Shown here: piece by piece, positions 8,091 to 16,663 of the stretch
Layout: each line of letters opens with the position of its first letter
Numbering within the stretch: position 1 is the stretch's first letter
Origin: Clostridia bacterium
GTDB taxonomy: Bacteria > Bacillota > Peptococcia > DRI-13 > UBA5745
DNA: 58,743 nucleotides
Assembly (NCBI GenBank): GCA_018436095.1
Contig: JAHDMJ010000002.1
Location: 1-58,743, forward strand
Direction: 5' to 3'
Notes under the pieces: generated by a model
The model's database searches: none
Told to the model about the DNA's origin: nothing
Seen by the model: the letters and a program-made list of their open reading frames with translations, nothing else
Translations under genes and position numbers: made by a program

Positions 8091-9590
8091 ATGGATAATA
8101 TGCAAAAACAAGAGCTGGCTTCATTGACGCTGACTCAGGCAGCCGGTTTGTTGGCTAAAGGGGAAGCCAGCAGCAGCGAGCTGACAAAGCTGATGCTGGA
8201 CAGAATCGCAGCCAGCAATAACAACGCTTATATTACGGTAAATGCCGAAGCTATGGCTGCGGCGGAGGCTGCCGATGCCAGGCGCCGGGAGGGCGGGAGC
8301 CTCAGCCCTGTGGATGGCCTGCCTATGGCTTTGAAGGACAATTTTTGCGTCAGAGGGATGAAAACCACCTGCGCTTCCCGGATGCTGGAAAACTTCGTGC
8401 CGCCGTACACGGCCACTGTAGCGGAAAAACTGGCTGACGCCGGCACGGTGCTTCTGGGCAAGGTCAATATGGATGAGTTTGCGGCAGGCAACGCCACGGA
8501 CACTTCCTATTTCGGTCCCACCAAGAATCCCCGGGATCCCAAACGGGTGGCCGGCGGTTCTTCAGGCGGTTCCGCAGCGGCAGTGGCGGAGGACACGGCT
8601 TACTTCACCATGGGCAGCGATACCGGCGGTTCTGTCAGGCAGCCGGCGGCCTTCTGCGGCGTGGTAGGATTAAAGCCTACTTACGGCCGGGTTTCCCGCT
8701 ACGGTGTGGTAGCTTTCGCTTCTTCTCTGGATCAGGTAGGTCCTCTCAATAAGACGGTGGAAGATTGTGCTCTTACCTTATCGCTGATTGCCGGCCGGGA
8801 TCCCAGGGATGCCAGTTCGCTGCCCAACCCTGTACCGGATTATCTGGCCGGTTTAAAAGGCGCCGAAGGCTTAAAAGGTCTGCGGGTAGGTGTGCCTAAA
8901 GAATATATGGGCCCTGGCATCCAGGCGGAGATCCGGGAAAATGTCAAGAAATTGATTGCCGATTTGCAGACAGCCGGAGCCATAGTGGAAGAATGCTCCC
9001 TGCCTCAGTTGGAATATGCTTTAAGCGCCTATTACGTCATTTCCTCGGCGGAATTCAGCAGCAACCTGGGCCGCTTTGACGGCGTCAAATACGGCTACCG
9101 GGCCAAGAGCTACGACGGCTATGACGATATGCTGCGCCGTACCCGCAGCGAAGCCTTCGGCGACGAGGTAAAGCGCCGGATTCTTTTAGGCACCTATACC
9201 TTAAGCGCCGGTTACTTTGACGCTTATTACCTTCGGGCCCAAAAGGCCAGAACCCTGATCATGGAAGATTTTCGCCGGGCTTTCAGCCAATACGATATTC
9301 TGCTTACACCAACCACCCCCGTCACTGCCTGGCCCTTGGGCACGGCCTTTGAAGATCCTTCCAAGGTCTATGCCATGGATCTTTGCACTGTCTCCGTAAA
9401 CGTGGCGGGCTTGCCGGCCATAAGCCTGCCTTGGGGCACGGATAGAGAAGGTATGCCTGTGGGTGTACAGTTGATTGGCCCCACATTGTCGGAAGATCGG
9501 ATTTTGCAGGCGGCCCACGGTGTGGAAGCCCTGAGCCTGCATAATTACGGTGAGGGCCGGGGACAAAAAGGAGGCGGGGTCCATGTCTGA
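8091..9590 (+). CDS. gatA: Asp-tRNA(Asn)/Glu-tRNA(Gln) amidotransferase subunit A
   Basis: Glutaminase subunit (499 residues) that releases ammonia from glutamine for conversion of Glu-tRNA(Gln) or Asp-tRNA(Asn). It is an amidase-signature enzyme: the Ser-cisSer-Lys triad is visible as the lysine in MALKDNF, the serines in GGSSGGSAAAVA, and DTGGSVRQPAAFCG. The preferred start is ATG 8091, with AGGAGA at 8078-8083. A longer frame from 8049 would run back into gatC. It overlaps the gatB start by 8 bases. Finding gatCAB next to glyQS suggests that Gln and/or Asn tRNA are charged indirectly in this organism. Confidence 0.97.
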   Translation: MDNMQKQELASLTLTQAAGLLAKGEASSSELTKLMLDRIAASNNNAYITVNAEAMAAAEAADARRREGGSLSPVDGLPMALKDNFCVRGMKTTCASRMLENFVPPYTATVAEKLADAGTVLLGKVNMDEFAAGNATDTSYFGPTKNPRDPKRVAGGSSGGSAAAVAEDTAYFTMGSDTGGSVRQPAAFCGVVGLKPTYGRVSRYGVVAFASSLDQVGPLNKTVEDCALTLSLIAGRDPRDASSLPNPVPDYLAGLKGAEGLKGLRVGVPKEYMGPGIQAEIRENVKKLIADLQTAGAIVEECSLPQLEYALSAYYVISSAEFSSNLGRFDGVKYGYRAKSYDGYDDMLRRTRSEAFGDEVKRRILLGTYTLSAGYFDAYYLRAQKARTLIMEDFRRAFSQYDILLTPTTPVTAWPLGTAFEDPSKVYAMDLCTVSVNVAGLPAISLPWGTDREGMPVGVQLIGPTLSEDRILQAAHGVEALSLHNYGEGRGQKGGGVHV

Positions 9591-11019
9591 TTATAAAGCC
9601 GTTATCGGCTTAGAGGTTCATGCGGAGCTGGATACGGCCAGCAAGATTTACTGCGGCTGCACCACAGCCTTCGGCGGTGAAGAAAACACTCACGTTTGCC
9701 CTGTATGTCTGGGGTTGCCGGGTGCTTTGCCTTTATTAAATGAGAAGGTGGTGGAGTTCTGCATAAAAGCGGGACTGGCCCTTAATTGTAAAATCAACAA
9801 TTATTCCCGGCAGGACCGCAAGCATTATTTTTATCCAGACCTGCCCAAAAGCTTTCAGACCTCTCAGCTTGACTTGCCCATTTGCTACGACGGCTATTTA
9901 GATATCGAGGTCAATGGCCAGACGAAACGTATCGGCATCACCCGTATTCATATTGAGGAAGATGCGGGCAAACTGATCCATGGCCTGACCGGTACCAGAG
10001 TGGATTACAACCGGGGGGCCACCGGCCTGATTGAGATCGTTTCCGAGCCGGATCTGTCAAGCCCTGAGGAAGTATACGCCTATATGGAAACCCTGCGGCA
10101 GGTATTGCTTTATACCGGCGTTTCCAACTGCAAGATGGAAGAGGGCTCTTTGCGCTGCGACGTCAACGTTTCCATTCATAAAGAAGGGGAGCCCTTTGGC
10201 GTGCGGACGGAGATGAAAAACATCAACTCTTTATCTGCTGCCAAGGCGGCTACCGCCTATGAAATCAAGCGGCAAAAGCAGGTGCTGGAAGAAGGGGGCA
10301 GCCTGTTCCAGGCCACCCTGCGCTGGGACGACGCCAAAGGGATCAACTACGTCATGCGGGTGAAAGAACACGCCGATGAGTATTATTACTTCCCCGAGCC
10401 GGATATCATGCCTATTGTGATCAGCCCGGAGAAGGTAGAGGCCATTCGGGCCACCCTGCCGGAACTGCCCAAGGCCAGACAGCAGCGCTATAAAGAGCAA
10501 TACGGTTTATCGGATTACGACGCCAATATCCTTACGGTATCAAAGGCGCTCAGCGACCTCTTCGACCAGGCAGTGGCAGAATGCCAAGGCCCGGCAAAGG
10601 CCTGCGCCAACTTTATCATGGGAGATATTACCCGGCTGCTCAATGAAGAAGCCCTGCAGCCTGAGGAAGTGCCCTTTGGCGGCAAAGAACTGGCCGAATT
10701 GGCCAATCTGGCCAGCCAGGGAGCCATCAGCAGCTCCGCCGCTTCCAAGGTGGTGGAAATGCTCTTCCAGCCGGAGTTTGCCGGCAAAGGACCGAAAGCT
10801 ATCGTTGAGGAGCAAAACCTGGGCCAGGTCAGCGATCAGGGAGCCATCAAGGCCATGTGCCAGCAGGTTATCGACGCCAACCCCAAGATTGTAGAGGATT
10901 ACCGGGGCGGCAAGAAGCAGGCCATTTCCGCTTTAGTGGGCCAGGTGATGAAGGCTTCCAAGGGCAAGGCCAATCCGGCCATGGCCAATCAACTGCTGGA
11001 GGAGCTGCTGGGCAGCTAG
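9583..11019 (+). CDS. gatB: Asp-tRNA(Asn)/Glu-tRNA(Gln) amidotransferase subunit B
   Basis: The 478-residue subunit that binds the misacylated tRNA, phosphorylates the Glu or Asp and transfers ammonia to it. It begins with YKAVIGLEVHAEL, the GatB signature, and carries the zinc-site cysteines in CGC (near residue 28) and CPVC (near residue 47). The C-terminal YqeY-like helical tail ends with the KGKANPAMANQLLEELL segment. ATG 9583 is chosen because AAGGAGG lies at 9568-9574. It is the last gene of gatCAB and is followed by an intrinsic terminator at 11112. Confidence 0.97.
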   Translation: MSDYKAVIGLEVHAELDTASKIYCGCTTAFGGEENTHVCPVCLGLPGALPLLNEKVVEFCIKAGLALNCKINNYSRQDRKHYFYPDLPKSFQTSQLDLPICYDGYLDIEVNGQTKRIGITRIHIEEDAGKLIHGLTGTRVDYNRGATGLIEIVSEPDLSSPEEVYAYMETLRQVLLYTGVSNCKMEEGSLRCDVNVSIHKEGEPFGVRTEMKNINSLSAAKAATAYEIKRQKQVLEEGGSLFQATLRWDDAKGINYVMRVKEHADEYYYFPEPDIMPIVISPEKVEAIRATLPELPKARQQRYKEQYGLSDYDANILTVSKALSDLFDQAVAECQGPAKACANFIMGDITRLLNEEALQPEEVPFGGKELAELANLASQGAISSSAASKVVEMLFQPEFAGKGPKAIVEEQNLGQVSDQGAIKAMCQQVIDANPKIVEDYRGGKKQAISALVGQVMKASKGKANPAMANQLLEELLGS

Positions 11020-11111
11020 GAAGGCTATGCGGGCAGGCTGCGGCCTGCAGGAGATTTCAGTCAAACCAGCGGGCGTAAGCCTAAGCTAACCTCTAAGGAC
11101 AGCAAAGGACA

Positions 11112-11139
11112 CGGGCACCGTAAAACCGGTGTCCGTTTT
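11112..11139 (+). terminator. Intrinsic terminator after gatB
   Basis: CGGGCACCG pairs with CGGTGTCCG (one G-T wobble) around a TAAAAC loop and is followed by TTTTG. It closes the gatCAB transcription unit. The remaining 160 bp up to metF holds no recognisable gene. Confidence 0.75.
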
Positions 11140-11298
11140 GTCTATATCGGTTTCGGCAGCGGGCAGTCACATTTATGCCCGGGCCTGCTTCTGTCCTGCT
11201 TCTATCCGGCTTCTATCTTAGATACCTGTTGCGGCTATGGCTGGGATAGTGTAAAGTAGTAATAGTGTAATTTTTTCATAGGAAAGGCGGCAACAGTC

Positions 11299-12189
11299 GT
11301 GAATATTGCAGATCTGTTCAAACAGAAAAAGGTGATCTATTCTTTGGAGGTGTTTCCGCCTAAGAAGACCAGCGCTCTGGATACCGTATATACTACACTG
11401 GCCGGTATACAGGACATTCCGGCGGATTTTGTCAGCGTGACTTACGGCGCCGGCGGCAGCAACACTCAGAAGAGCAAAACCGGTGAAATAGCCGGATTTA
11501 TTAAAGAAAAGTATAAATTTGAGCCGGTGGCTCATCTTACTTGTATAGGCGCTTCCCGGGAAGATATCCGCCAGACTTTGGAGGAGCTGAAGACTAAAGG
11601 CATCAGGAATGTCTTGGCTCTTCGGGGCGATAGGAATCCGGAGGTTACCACTCCCTCGGCTTTCCGTTATGCCAGCGAGCTGACGGCATATATTAAAGAG
11701 TTGGACCCGGAGATCAACATAGCCGGCGCCTGCTACCCGGAGTGTCATGGAGAATGCAATAGCCTGGAGGAAGATATTGAGCATTTGAAGGAGAAAGTGG
11801 CTGCCGGAGCCAGCCATTTAATCAGTCAATTGTTTTTTGATAACGACTGCTTTTATGATTTCCGGGAAAAGGTGGAGGCGGCGGGAATCCAGGTGCCTAT
11901 TCAGGCGGGAATCATGCCGATTGTAAATAAAAATCAAATCGAAAAAATTGTTACTCTTTGCGGAGCCAGCCTGCCCAAAAGGTTTGTACGGGTGATCAAC
12001 CGTTATGCCGATTCACCGGAAGCCTTACGGGATGCCGGTATTGCTTATGCTACTGACCAGATCATTAATCTTTTGGCCAGCGGGGTTCGAGGCATCCATC
12101 TTTATACGATGAACAATATGGAAATCGCCTGCCGCATCGACGCCAACATCCGCAGTCTCATCGACAGTGCAAATCAAGGAAACCAGTAA
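11299..12189 (+). CDS. metF: Methylenetetrahydrofolate reductase
   Basis: Flavoprotein of 296 residues that reduces 5,10-methylene-THF to 5-methyl-THF, for methionine synthesis or the methyl branch of the Wood-Ljungdahl pathway. Family motifs: SLEVFPPKK at the N terminus with the catalytic Glu, FVSVTYGAGGSN, VLALRGDRN for folate/FAD contact, and a C-terminal RGIHLYTMNN. The length fits the bacterial MetF barrel without a regulatory domain. It starts with GTG. It is monocistronic in appearance or cotranscribed with gpsA 47 bp downstream. No metV or other acetogenesis gene is in the window, so the pathway role is undecided. Confidence 0.95.
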   Translation: MNIADLFKQKKVIYSLEVFPPKKTSALDTVYTTLAGIQDIPADFVSVTYGAGGSNTQKSKTGEIAGFIKEKYKFEPVAHLTCIGASREDIRQTLEELKTKGIRNVLALRGDRNPEVTTPSAFRYASELTAYIKELDPEINIAGACYPECHGECNSLEEDIEHLKEKVAAGASHLISQLFFDNDCFYDFREKVEAAGIQVPIQAGIMPIVNKNQIEKIVTLCGASLPKRFVRVINRYADSPEALRDAGIAYATDQIINLLASGVRGIHLYTMNNMEIACRIDANIRSLIDSANQGNQ

Positions 12190-12236
12190 AGAATCGATCA
12201 TAACGGACTATAATTTGCCGGAAGGAGATAGGATCA

Positions 12237-13271
12237 ATGAGTAAGATTACTATTTTAGGAGCGGGCAGTTGGGGAACGGCCCTGGGCGTAAGCCTCAGCT
12301 CCAAAGGCTACCCGGTAAAAATCTGGGGCATCGTTGAAGAAGAACTGCGGGATATGGATACCTATAGAGAAAACCGCCGTTATTTGCCGGGGGTAGCCCT
12401 GCCCCCAAGCTTTACCATGGTTTACAGCCGCCAGGAAGCCTTGGAAGATGCGGAGATCGTCATTTTTGCAGTGCCGGCCCAAAATTTCCGCAGCGCCCTG
12501 ACGGAAGCCCTGCCTTATCTGAAACCTGCCATGACCATCGTTAATGTGGCAAAAGGCATCGAGCAAGGCACGCTAAAGCGGTTGTCCCAGATCGCTGCCG
12601 AATTTTTGCCGCCTGAAAGCATGGCTAAATATGTGGTTGTTTCCGGTCCCTCCCATGCTGAGGAGGTGGGCCGCGGCCTGCCTACGACTTTGGTGGCGGC
12701 GGCAACGGACAGGATGTTAGCCGAGACTATTCAGGATACCTTTATGAGCGACCGCTTGCGTATGTACACCAGTACCGATGTGGTGGGCGTAGAGCTGGGA
12801 GGCGCACTAAAGAATATTATCGCGTTGGGCGCCGGCATTTCCGATGGCCTGGGTTTCGGGGATAATACAAAGGCCGCTATGATGACGAGGGGAATCTCGG
12901 AAATCAGCCGCCTGGGTGTGGCTTTAGGAGCCAAAGAGGATACCTTCTATGGCCTGGCAGGTATCGGCGATCTGATTGTCACCTGCACCAGCATGCACAG
13001 CAGAAACCGCCGCTGCGGTATTATGATTGGCGAAGGGCTGCCGCCTCAGGAAGCCATGCAGAAGGTGGGGATGGTGGTGGAAGGAGTTTATACCACGGAG
13101 GCTGCCTATGCCCTGGCCAAAGAGCTGGGCGTATCCATGCCGATTACGGAGCACATTTATGAGGTGTTAAAAGGGACGATGAATGCCCGGGATGGGGTAG
13201 TCAGTCTGATGACCCGCAGCAAAAAGCATGAGCGGGCAGAGGAAATCGTTTTTGGCTGCAAAGAAAATTAA
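12237..13271 (+). CDS. gpsA: Glycerol-3-phosphate dehydrogenase [NAD(P)+]
   Basis: Cytoplasmic enzyme (344 residues) that reduces dihydroxyacetone phosphate to sn-glycerol 3-phosphate for phospholipid synthesis. The N-terminal Rossmann motif ITILGAGSWGTALG is intact. VSGPSHAEEV, the catalytic lysine in GALKNIIALGAGI, and the C-terminal helical domain (SRNRRCG) are present. The length is typical. A GAAGGAGATAGG site precedes ATG 12237. Confidence 0.97.
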   Translation: MSKITILGAGSWGTALGVSLSSKGYPVKIWGIVEEELRDMDTYRENRRYLPGVALPPSFTMVYSRQEALEDAEIVIFAVPAQNFRSALTEALPYLKPAMTIVNVAKGIEQGTLKRLSQIAAEFLPPESMAKYVVVSGPSHAEEVGRGLPTTLVAAATDRMLAETIQDTFMSDRLRMYTSTDVVGVELGGALKNIIALGAGISDGLGFGDNTKAAMMTRGISEISRLGVALGAKEDTFYGLAGIGDLIVTCTSMHSRNRRCGIMIGEGLPPQEAMQKVGMVVEGVYTTEAAYALAKELGVSMPITEHIYEVLKGTMNARDGVVSLMTRSKKHERAEEIVFGCKEN

Positions 13272-13386
13272 GCGGCAAATTAAGCAGCGAAGAAAATCAG
13301 AAAGCATAGAAATTTGAATGCTAAAGCAAATCAGGCAGATATGGATTTGCTGAAATAAGTTTGCTGTTTTCGGAAAGAATAAATCC

Positions 13387-13420
13387 TGAATGCCGGCGGC
13401 TCATCGCCTGCCGGCGTTCA
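13387..13420. other. GC-rich hairpin between gpsA and the M18 gene
   Basis: TGAATGCCGGC (13387-13397) pairs with GCCGGCGTTCA (13410-13420), with one wobble and further pairing inside the loop. No T-run follows, so it is not a classical terminator. It may stabilise or punctuate the transcript. Nothing else was seen between 13272 and 13454. Confidence 0.5.
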
Positions 13421-13454
13421 GTCGTGGGCAAGACAGCAGCAGAAGGAGGAACAT

Positions 13455-14924
13455 ATGGCAAAAGGTAATGAAGCATACGATATTTGGTGGCATAAGGCCG
13501 AAGCGGTTGAAAAGAAGGCGGCCTTTGACTTTTGCGGCGATTATCTGGCTTTTTTGGATTCCTGCAAAACGGAACGGGAGGTCACCGCTTATACGGTGGC
13601 TCTTTTAGAGAAAAACCAGTTTAAGCCTTTGGATAAGATTCTGACCGGGGCAAAAAACCAGGCCGGCAGTTGTTTGCTGCAGCCGGGAGATAAGGTTTAT
13701 CTGGATGTACGAGGCAAAGCGGTGCTGGCGGCCATTATCGGCAAGGAGCCGGCGGCTCAGGGGGTCAATGCCGTAGCTTCCCATATCGACTCGCCCCGTT
13801 TGGATTTTAAACAAACGCCTTTTTATGAGGATACTTATATGGTGCTGGCTAAAACCCATTATTATGGCGGCATCAAGAAGTACCAGTGGGTCTGCTTGCC
13901 CCTGGCCCTTCACGGCGTTGTCTTTCTCAAAGACGGCGGGAAGGTGGAAATCAATATTGGTGAGAAGGAAGGGGAGCCTTGTTTTGTGATCACCGATCTT
14001 TTGCCCCATCTGGCCCAGAAGCAAATGGAGAAAAAAGTGGCGGAGGCTATCACCGGTGAAGGGCTCAATGTACTGCTGGGCTCTTTGCCTGCTGAGAAAG
14101 CCGGTGGTGAAGACAACGAGAAAGACGAAGGGGAAAAGGACGAAAAGGAATGCGGCCAGCTAGTCAAGGCCAATCTAATGCGGATATTGAAGGAGACTTA
14201 CGGCATTGAGGAACGGGACTTTGTTTCCGCCGAAATCGAAGTGGTGCCGGCCCAGCCCGCCCGGGATGTGGGCTTTGACCGCAGCCTTATCGGCGGTTAC
14301 GGCCAGGATGACCGGGTCTGCTCTTACGCAGCCTTGAAAGCTCTATTGGATATAGAAGGCATTCCCCAAAAAACGGCGGTGCTCTATTTCTCCGACAAAG
14401 AGGAGGTAGGCAGCCAGGGCAATACCGGCGCCCAATCTGCCAATTTAGGCAATTTCCTGGCGGAGCTTTGCGCTGCCACGACAGAAAGCTATAATGACCT
14501 GATGGCCCGGCGCTGCTATGCTGCGTCCCACCTGCTTTCCGCCGATGTAGCCGCCGCTGTGGACCCCAACTATAAAGATGTCCAGGACCCCTTGAATGCT
14601 AATTATATAGGCAAAGGCATGGTGCTGGAGAAGTATACCGGCGCCCGTGGCAAAAACGGCGGCAATGACGCCAATCCGGAGTTTATTGCCGCTCTGCGCC
14701 AGCTTTTTGACGGTGAAGAAATCGCCTGGCAGACCGGCGAGCTGGGCAAAGTGGATTTAGGCGGCGGCGGCACGGTGGCTGCTTTCATGGCCAACATGGG
14801 CATGCAGGTTATCGATTGCGGCGTACCGATGCTGTCCATGCATTCGCCCTTTGAGATTGTCAGCAAAGGGGACATCTATAATACCTATAAAGCTTATAAG
14901 GCTTTCTTGCAGAGCTATAAGTAA
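13455..14924 (+). CDS. M18 family zinc aminopeptidase
   Basis: A 489-residue aminopeptidase I/aspartyl aminopeptidase-type metallopeptidase, which forms cytoplasmic dodecamers and removes N-terminal residues from peptides. The dinuclear zinc ligands appear in order: ASHIDSPRLD (His), GYGQDDRVCSY (Asp), DKEEVGSQG (catalytic Glu pair), AAVDPN (Asp) and MLSMHSPFE (His). An acidic, lysine-rich insert near residues 216-235 (EDNEKDEGEKDEKE) looks like a flexible loop. AGAAGGAGG precedes ATG 13455. A bidirectional terminator follows. Confidence 0.93.
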   Translation: MAKGNEAYDIWWHKAEAVEKKAAFDFCGDYLAFLDSCKTEREVTAYTVALLEKNQFKPLDKILTGAKNQAGSCLLQPGDKVYLDVRGKAVLAAIIGKEPAAQGVNAVASHIDSPRLDFKQTPFYEDTYMVLAKTHYYGGIKKYQWVCLPLALHGVVFLKDGGKVEINIGEKEGEPCFVITDLLPHLAQKQMEKKVAEAITGEGLNVLLGSLPAEKAGGEDNEKDEGEKDEKECGQLVKANLMRILKETYGIEERDFVSAEIEVVPAQPARDVGFDRSLIGGYGQDDRVCSYAALKALLDIEGIPQKTAVLYFSDKEEVGSQGNTGAQSANLGNFLAELCAATTESYNDLMARRCYAASHLLSADVAAAVDPNYKDVQDPLNANYIGKGMVLEKYTGARGKNGGNDANPEFIAALRQLFDGEEIAWQTGELGKVDLGGGGTVAAFMANMGMQVIDCGVPMLSMHSPFEIVSKGDIYNTYKAYKAFLQSYK

Positions 14925-14956
14925 GCTTGGCTGTAAAAGAAAAATTAAAAGTTAAA

Positions 14957-15008
14957 AAGGGTAGGCGAAAAAGCAACAAAACACTTTTTCGGCTACCCTT
15001 ATTTTTTT
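14957..15008. terminator. Bidirectional intrinsic terminator
   Basis: A 17-bp stem (AAGGGTAGGCGAAAAAG at 14957 with its complement ending 15000, one mismatch) is flanked by T-runs on both strands. It serves the M18 gene on the plus strand and the convergent hypothetical gene on the minus strand. Confidence 0.85.
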
Positions 15009-15028
15009 CTTTGAAAGGTTTTAATTTT

Positions 15029-15895
15029 TTATGCGATAGTGGAACCTCCCAGCGGCAAAAGTGCCCGAAGTAGTTCGTGCATTTCATCAAATTTCTCTGT
15101 GCGGATATGGATGCGTTTTCTAAGACGGGATGCGAGATTAAAAGCAAAATCCATGCAAGCATCCTTATCATAGAGTTGGATAGTACTCAGGCGCATTACT
15201 TCGATACCATGCCTGGAGAGAATTGCAGCCCGTATAATATCTTTTCCTTGTTTCCGCGGGCTGCTGTGGAAGGTAAAGCTTTCGTATTCCACAGCCAGTT
15301 TTGCCGGTTTATAGTATAAATCCGCAAAGCAGCGATTTTGACCAAGCCGCTTGCCGGCTGCTTCCCTAAGCTTGATTTCATGATTAAATACGGCCCCATT
15401 GAGCCCATAACCACCTAAAGAATGGGGCAGAGCCAAGATCATATAAGCTATTGACTCCATAACGGATGCCGCGCCGTCTTCTATATATTTTACCGCCCGC
15501 AATGCCTTGACGTGCCCGTGGTGACCCGGAGTTTTTGCAAGAAAAATCTCAAGTTTTTCTTTTGTTGTAATTGCTTCGTTAGGTTTGCCCGGTGGATGGG
15601 AGCAAAGCTGTAAGCCAAGAAGGATAAGCCTCTGAATATCCAATTTGCAGGCCAATTCGAGAAATATTAATTCAGGCGAAGCGATCAGCTTGCCATTTAA
15701 TGATACCACTGCGCCAGCGGGCAGCGGTAGTTGGCATAAGTGGCTGACCTGGCCCCTTTTCTGGGAGACAAACTTGCTTTGGGAAACAGTAAATTCGGCT
15801 AAGCTCTTTTTGGCAAGATCAGCCCCAAGCACGGTTTCAATATATGGTATATTCCAATGGATCACGGCTGAAAAATGACTTGTAAATTTTTCCAT
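15029..15895 (-). CDS. Hypothetical protein with a C-terminal endonuclease-like (DUF559/Vsr-type) domain
   Basis: A 288-residue protein without a recognised name. The N-terminal two thirds match no family I know. The C-terminal third has the layout of small PD-(D/E)XK nuclease-like domains: FADLYYKPAKLAVEYES (Asp, then Glu-x-Glu on adjacent strands), an H-x-R/K-rich stretch (FHSSPRKQGKD) and a helix ending in HGIEVMRLS. This resembles the DUF559-type domain also found at the end of AbiEi-like proteins. A nuclease or nucleic-acid-binding role is inferred. No strong ribosome binding site precedes ATG 15895, and TATTATAAATATATGG lies directly upstream, so the transcript may have a very short leader. 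It stands alone, convergent with the M18 gene. Confidence 0.6.
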   Translation of the reverse strand: MEKFTSHFSAVIHWNIPYIETVLGADLAKKSLAEFTVSQSKFVSQKRGQVSHLCQLPLPAGAVVSLNGKLIASPELIFLELACKLDIQRLILLGLQLCSHPPGKPNEAITTKEKLEIFLAKTPGHHGHVKALRAVKYIEDGAASVMESIAYMILALPHSLGGYGLNGAVFNHEIKLREAAGKRLGQNRCFADLYYKPAKLAVEYESFTFHSSPRKQGKDIIRAAILSRHGIEVMRLSTIQLYDKDACMDFAFNLASRLRKRIHIRTEKFDEMHELLRALLPLGGSTIA

Positions 15896-16034
15896 ATATT
15901 TATAATACCGTCAACCAATGAAAAGTTCAAGTATGGGTTGCAGCAAATTTTTTAGATGGAAATATCGCAGGGCAGGGGGGAGTGGTTCAGAGACTGGAGA
16001 GGGTGACAGTGGAGCAAGGCAAGCATGAGTGGGG

Positions 16035-16124
16035 TGTACAAAATTTGAAGTATTATGTTCTTAATAAGAATTGATTGCAATTAAAAAGGTGATTTAAGGC
16101 CAAAACTGTACAAAATTTGAAGTT
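16035..16124 (+). repeat. Two direct repeats related to the palindromic element family
   Basis: TGTACAAAATTTGAAGT occurs at 16035-16051 and 16108-16124. It resembles the 22-bp motif of the elements at 39949, 1 and 41667 (TGTGCAAAATT..AGGTTTGT and TGCACAAAAATCGA..). A further TTTTTTGTACAAC at about 16173 could be a reversed partner. Apart from these and the small frame at 16314, the 15896-16663 gap holds no gene I can support. Confidence 0.5.
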
Positions 16125-16313
16125 TTGCGGGATTTTGCTCCCTTGTAAAGCTTACCATAGCCAGAATAACTCGTTTTTTGTACAACCTACCCAACGGATG
16201 TTTGCCTTGTAATGGAAATTATGGGATGGTAAGCTATACCTATGATAGCATACGGAGCGAATAAAGTTGTCCATCTAGGATAAGAAATAGGTGAACCTGA
16301 AGAAGATAGTAGA

Positions 16314-16454
16314 ATGAGAAAAGCTTTCTCTGTCTGTGCATTGCTGCTGTTCGCAATGCTCTCTTTTTCTGTTGGCTCCGAGCTTAAAGATGGAGTGCCT
16401 GTTGTGGGAACGGCCTCCGCCACCGTCCAGTTAAATCTGGACTCCGCTCAATAG
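16314..16454 (+). CDS. Possible 46-residue secreted peptide
   Basis: ATG 16314 opens a 46-codon frame ending at TAG 16452-16454. The protein starts MRKAFSVCALLLFAMLSFSVG, a clear signal-peptide or membrane-helix pattern (two basic residues, then a hydrophobic core), followed by about 25 polar residues ending NLDSAQ. Only a weak purine-rich stretch (GAAGAAG) precedes it. It could be a small secreted peptide or the remnant N terminus of a decayed exported protein. No family recognised. Confidence 0.35.
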   Translation: MRKAFSVCALLLFAMLSFSVGSELKDGVPVVGTASATVQLNLDSAQ

Positions 16455-16479
16455 AGATAACGCTGAAAGATACAAAAAA

Positions 16480-16552
16480 GGGCTGCCGCTCTTCGGTTTT
16501 AAGAGAGAATATCATTTTGATATGCTCTGATTAAACCAATTTGCGGCAGCCC
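16480..16552 (-). terminator. Probable terminator of the hisS transcript
   Basis: GGGCTGCCGC (16480-16489) and GCGGCAGCCC (16543-16552) form a perfect 10-bp inverted repeat with a 53-nt loop. Read on the minus strand, the stem ends in TTTTTTG, as for a terminator of hisS transcription. The long loop is unusual. Confidence 0.6.
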
Positions 16553-16663
16553 CTGTCTGCATTTTGCGATCTATATGCGATGCTTTTATGTGATTGTGCC
16601 TGGCCTGTCTGTAGTGCTACGGTGTGATTAAGGTGTTGCAATCTAATCTACAGGCTAATCCCC

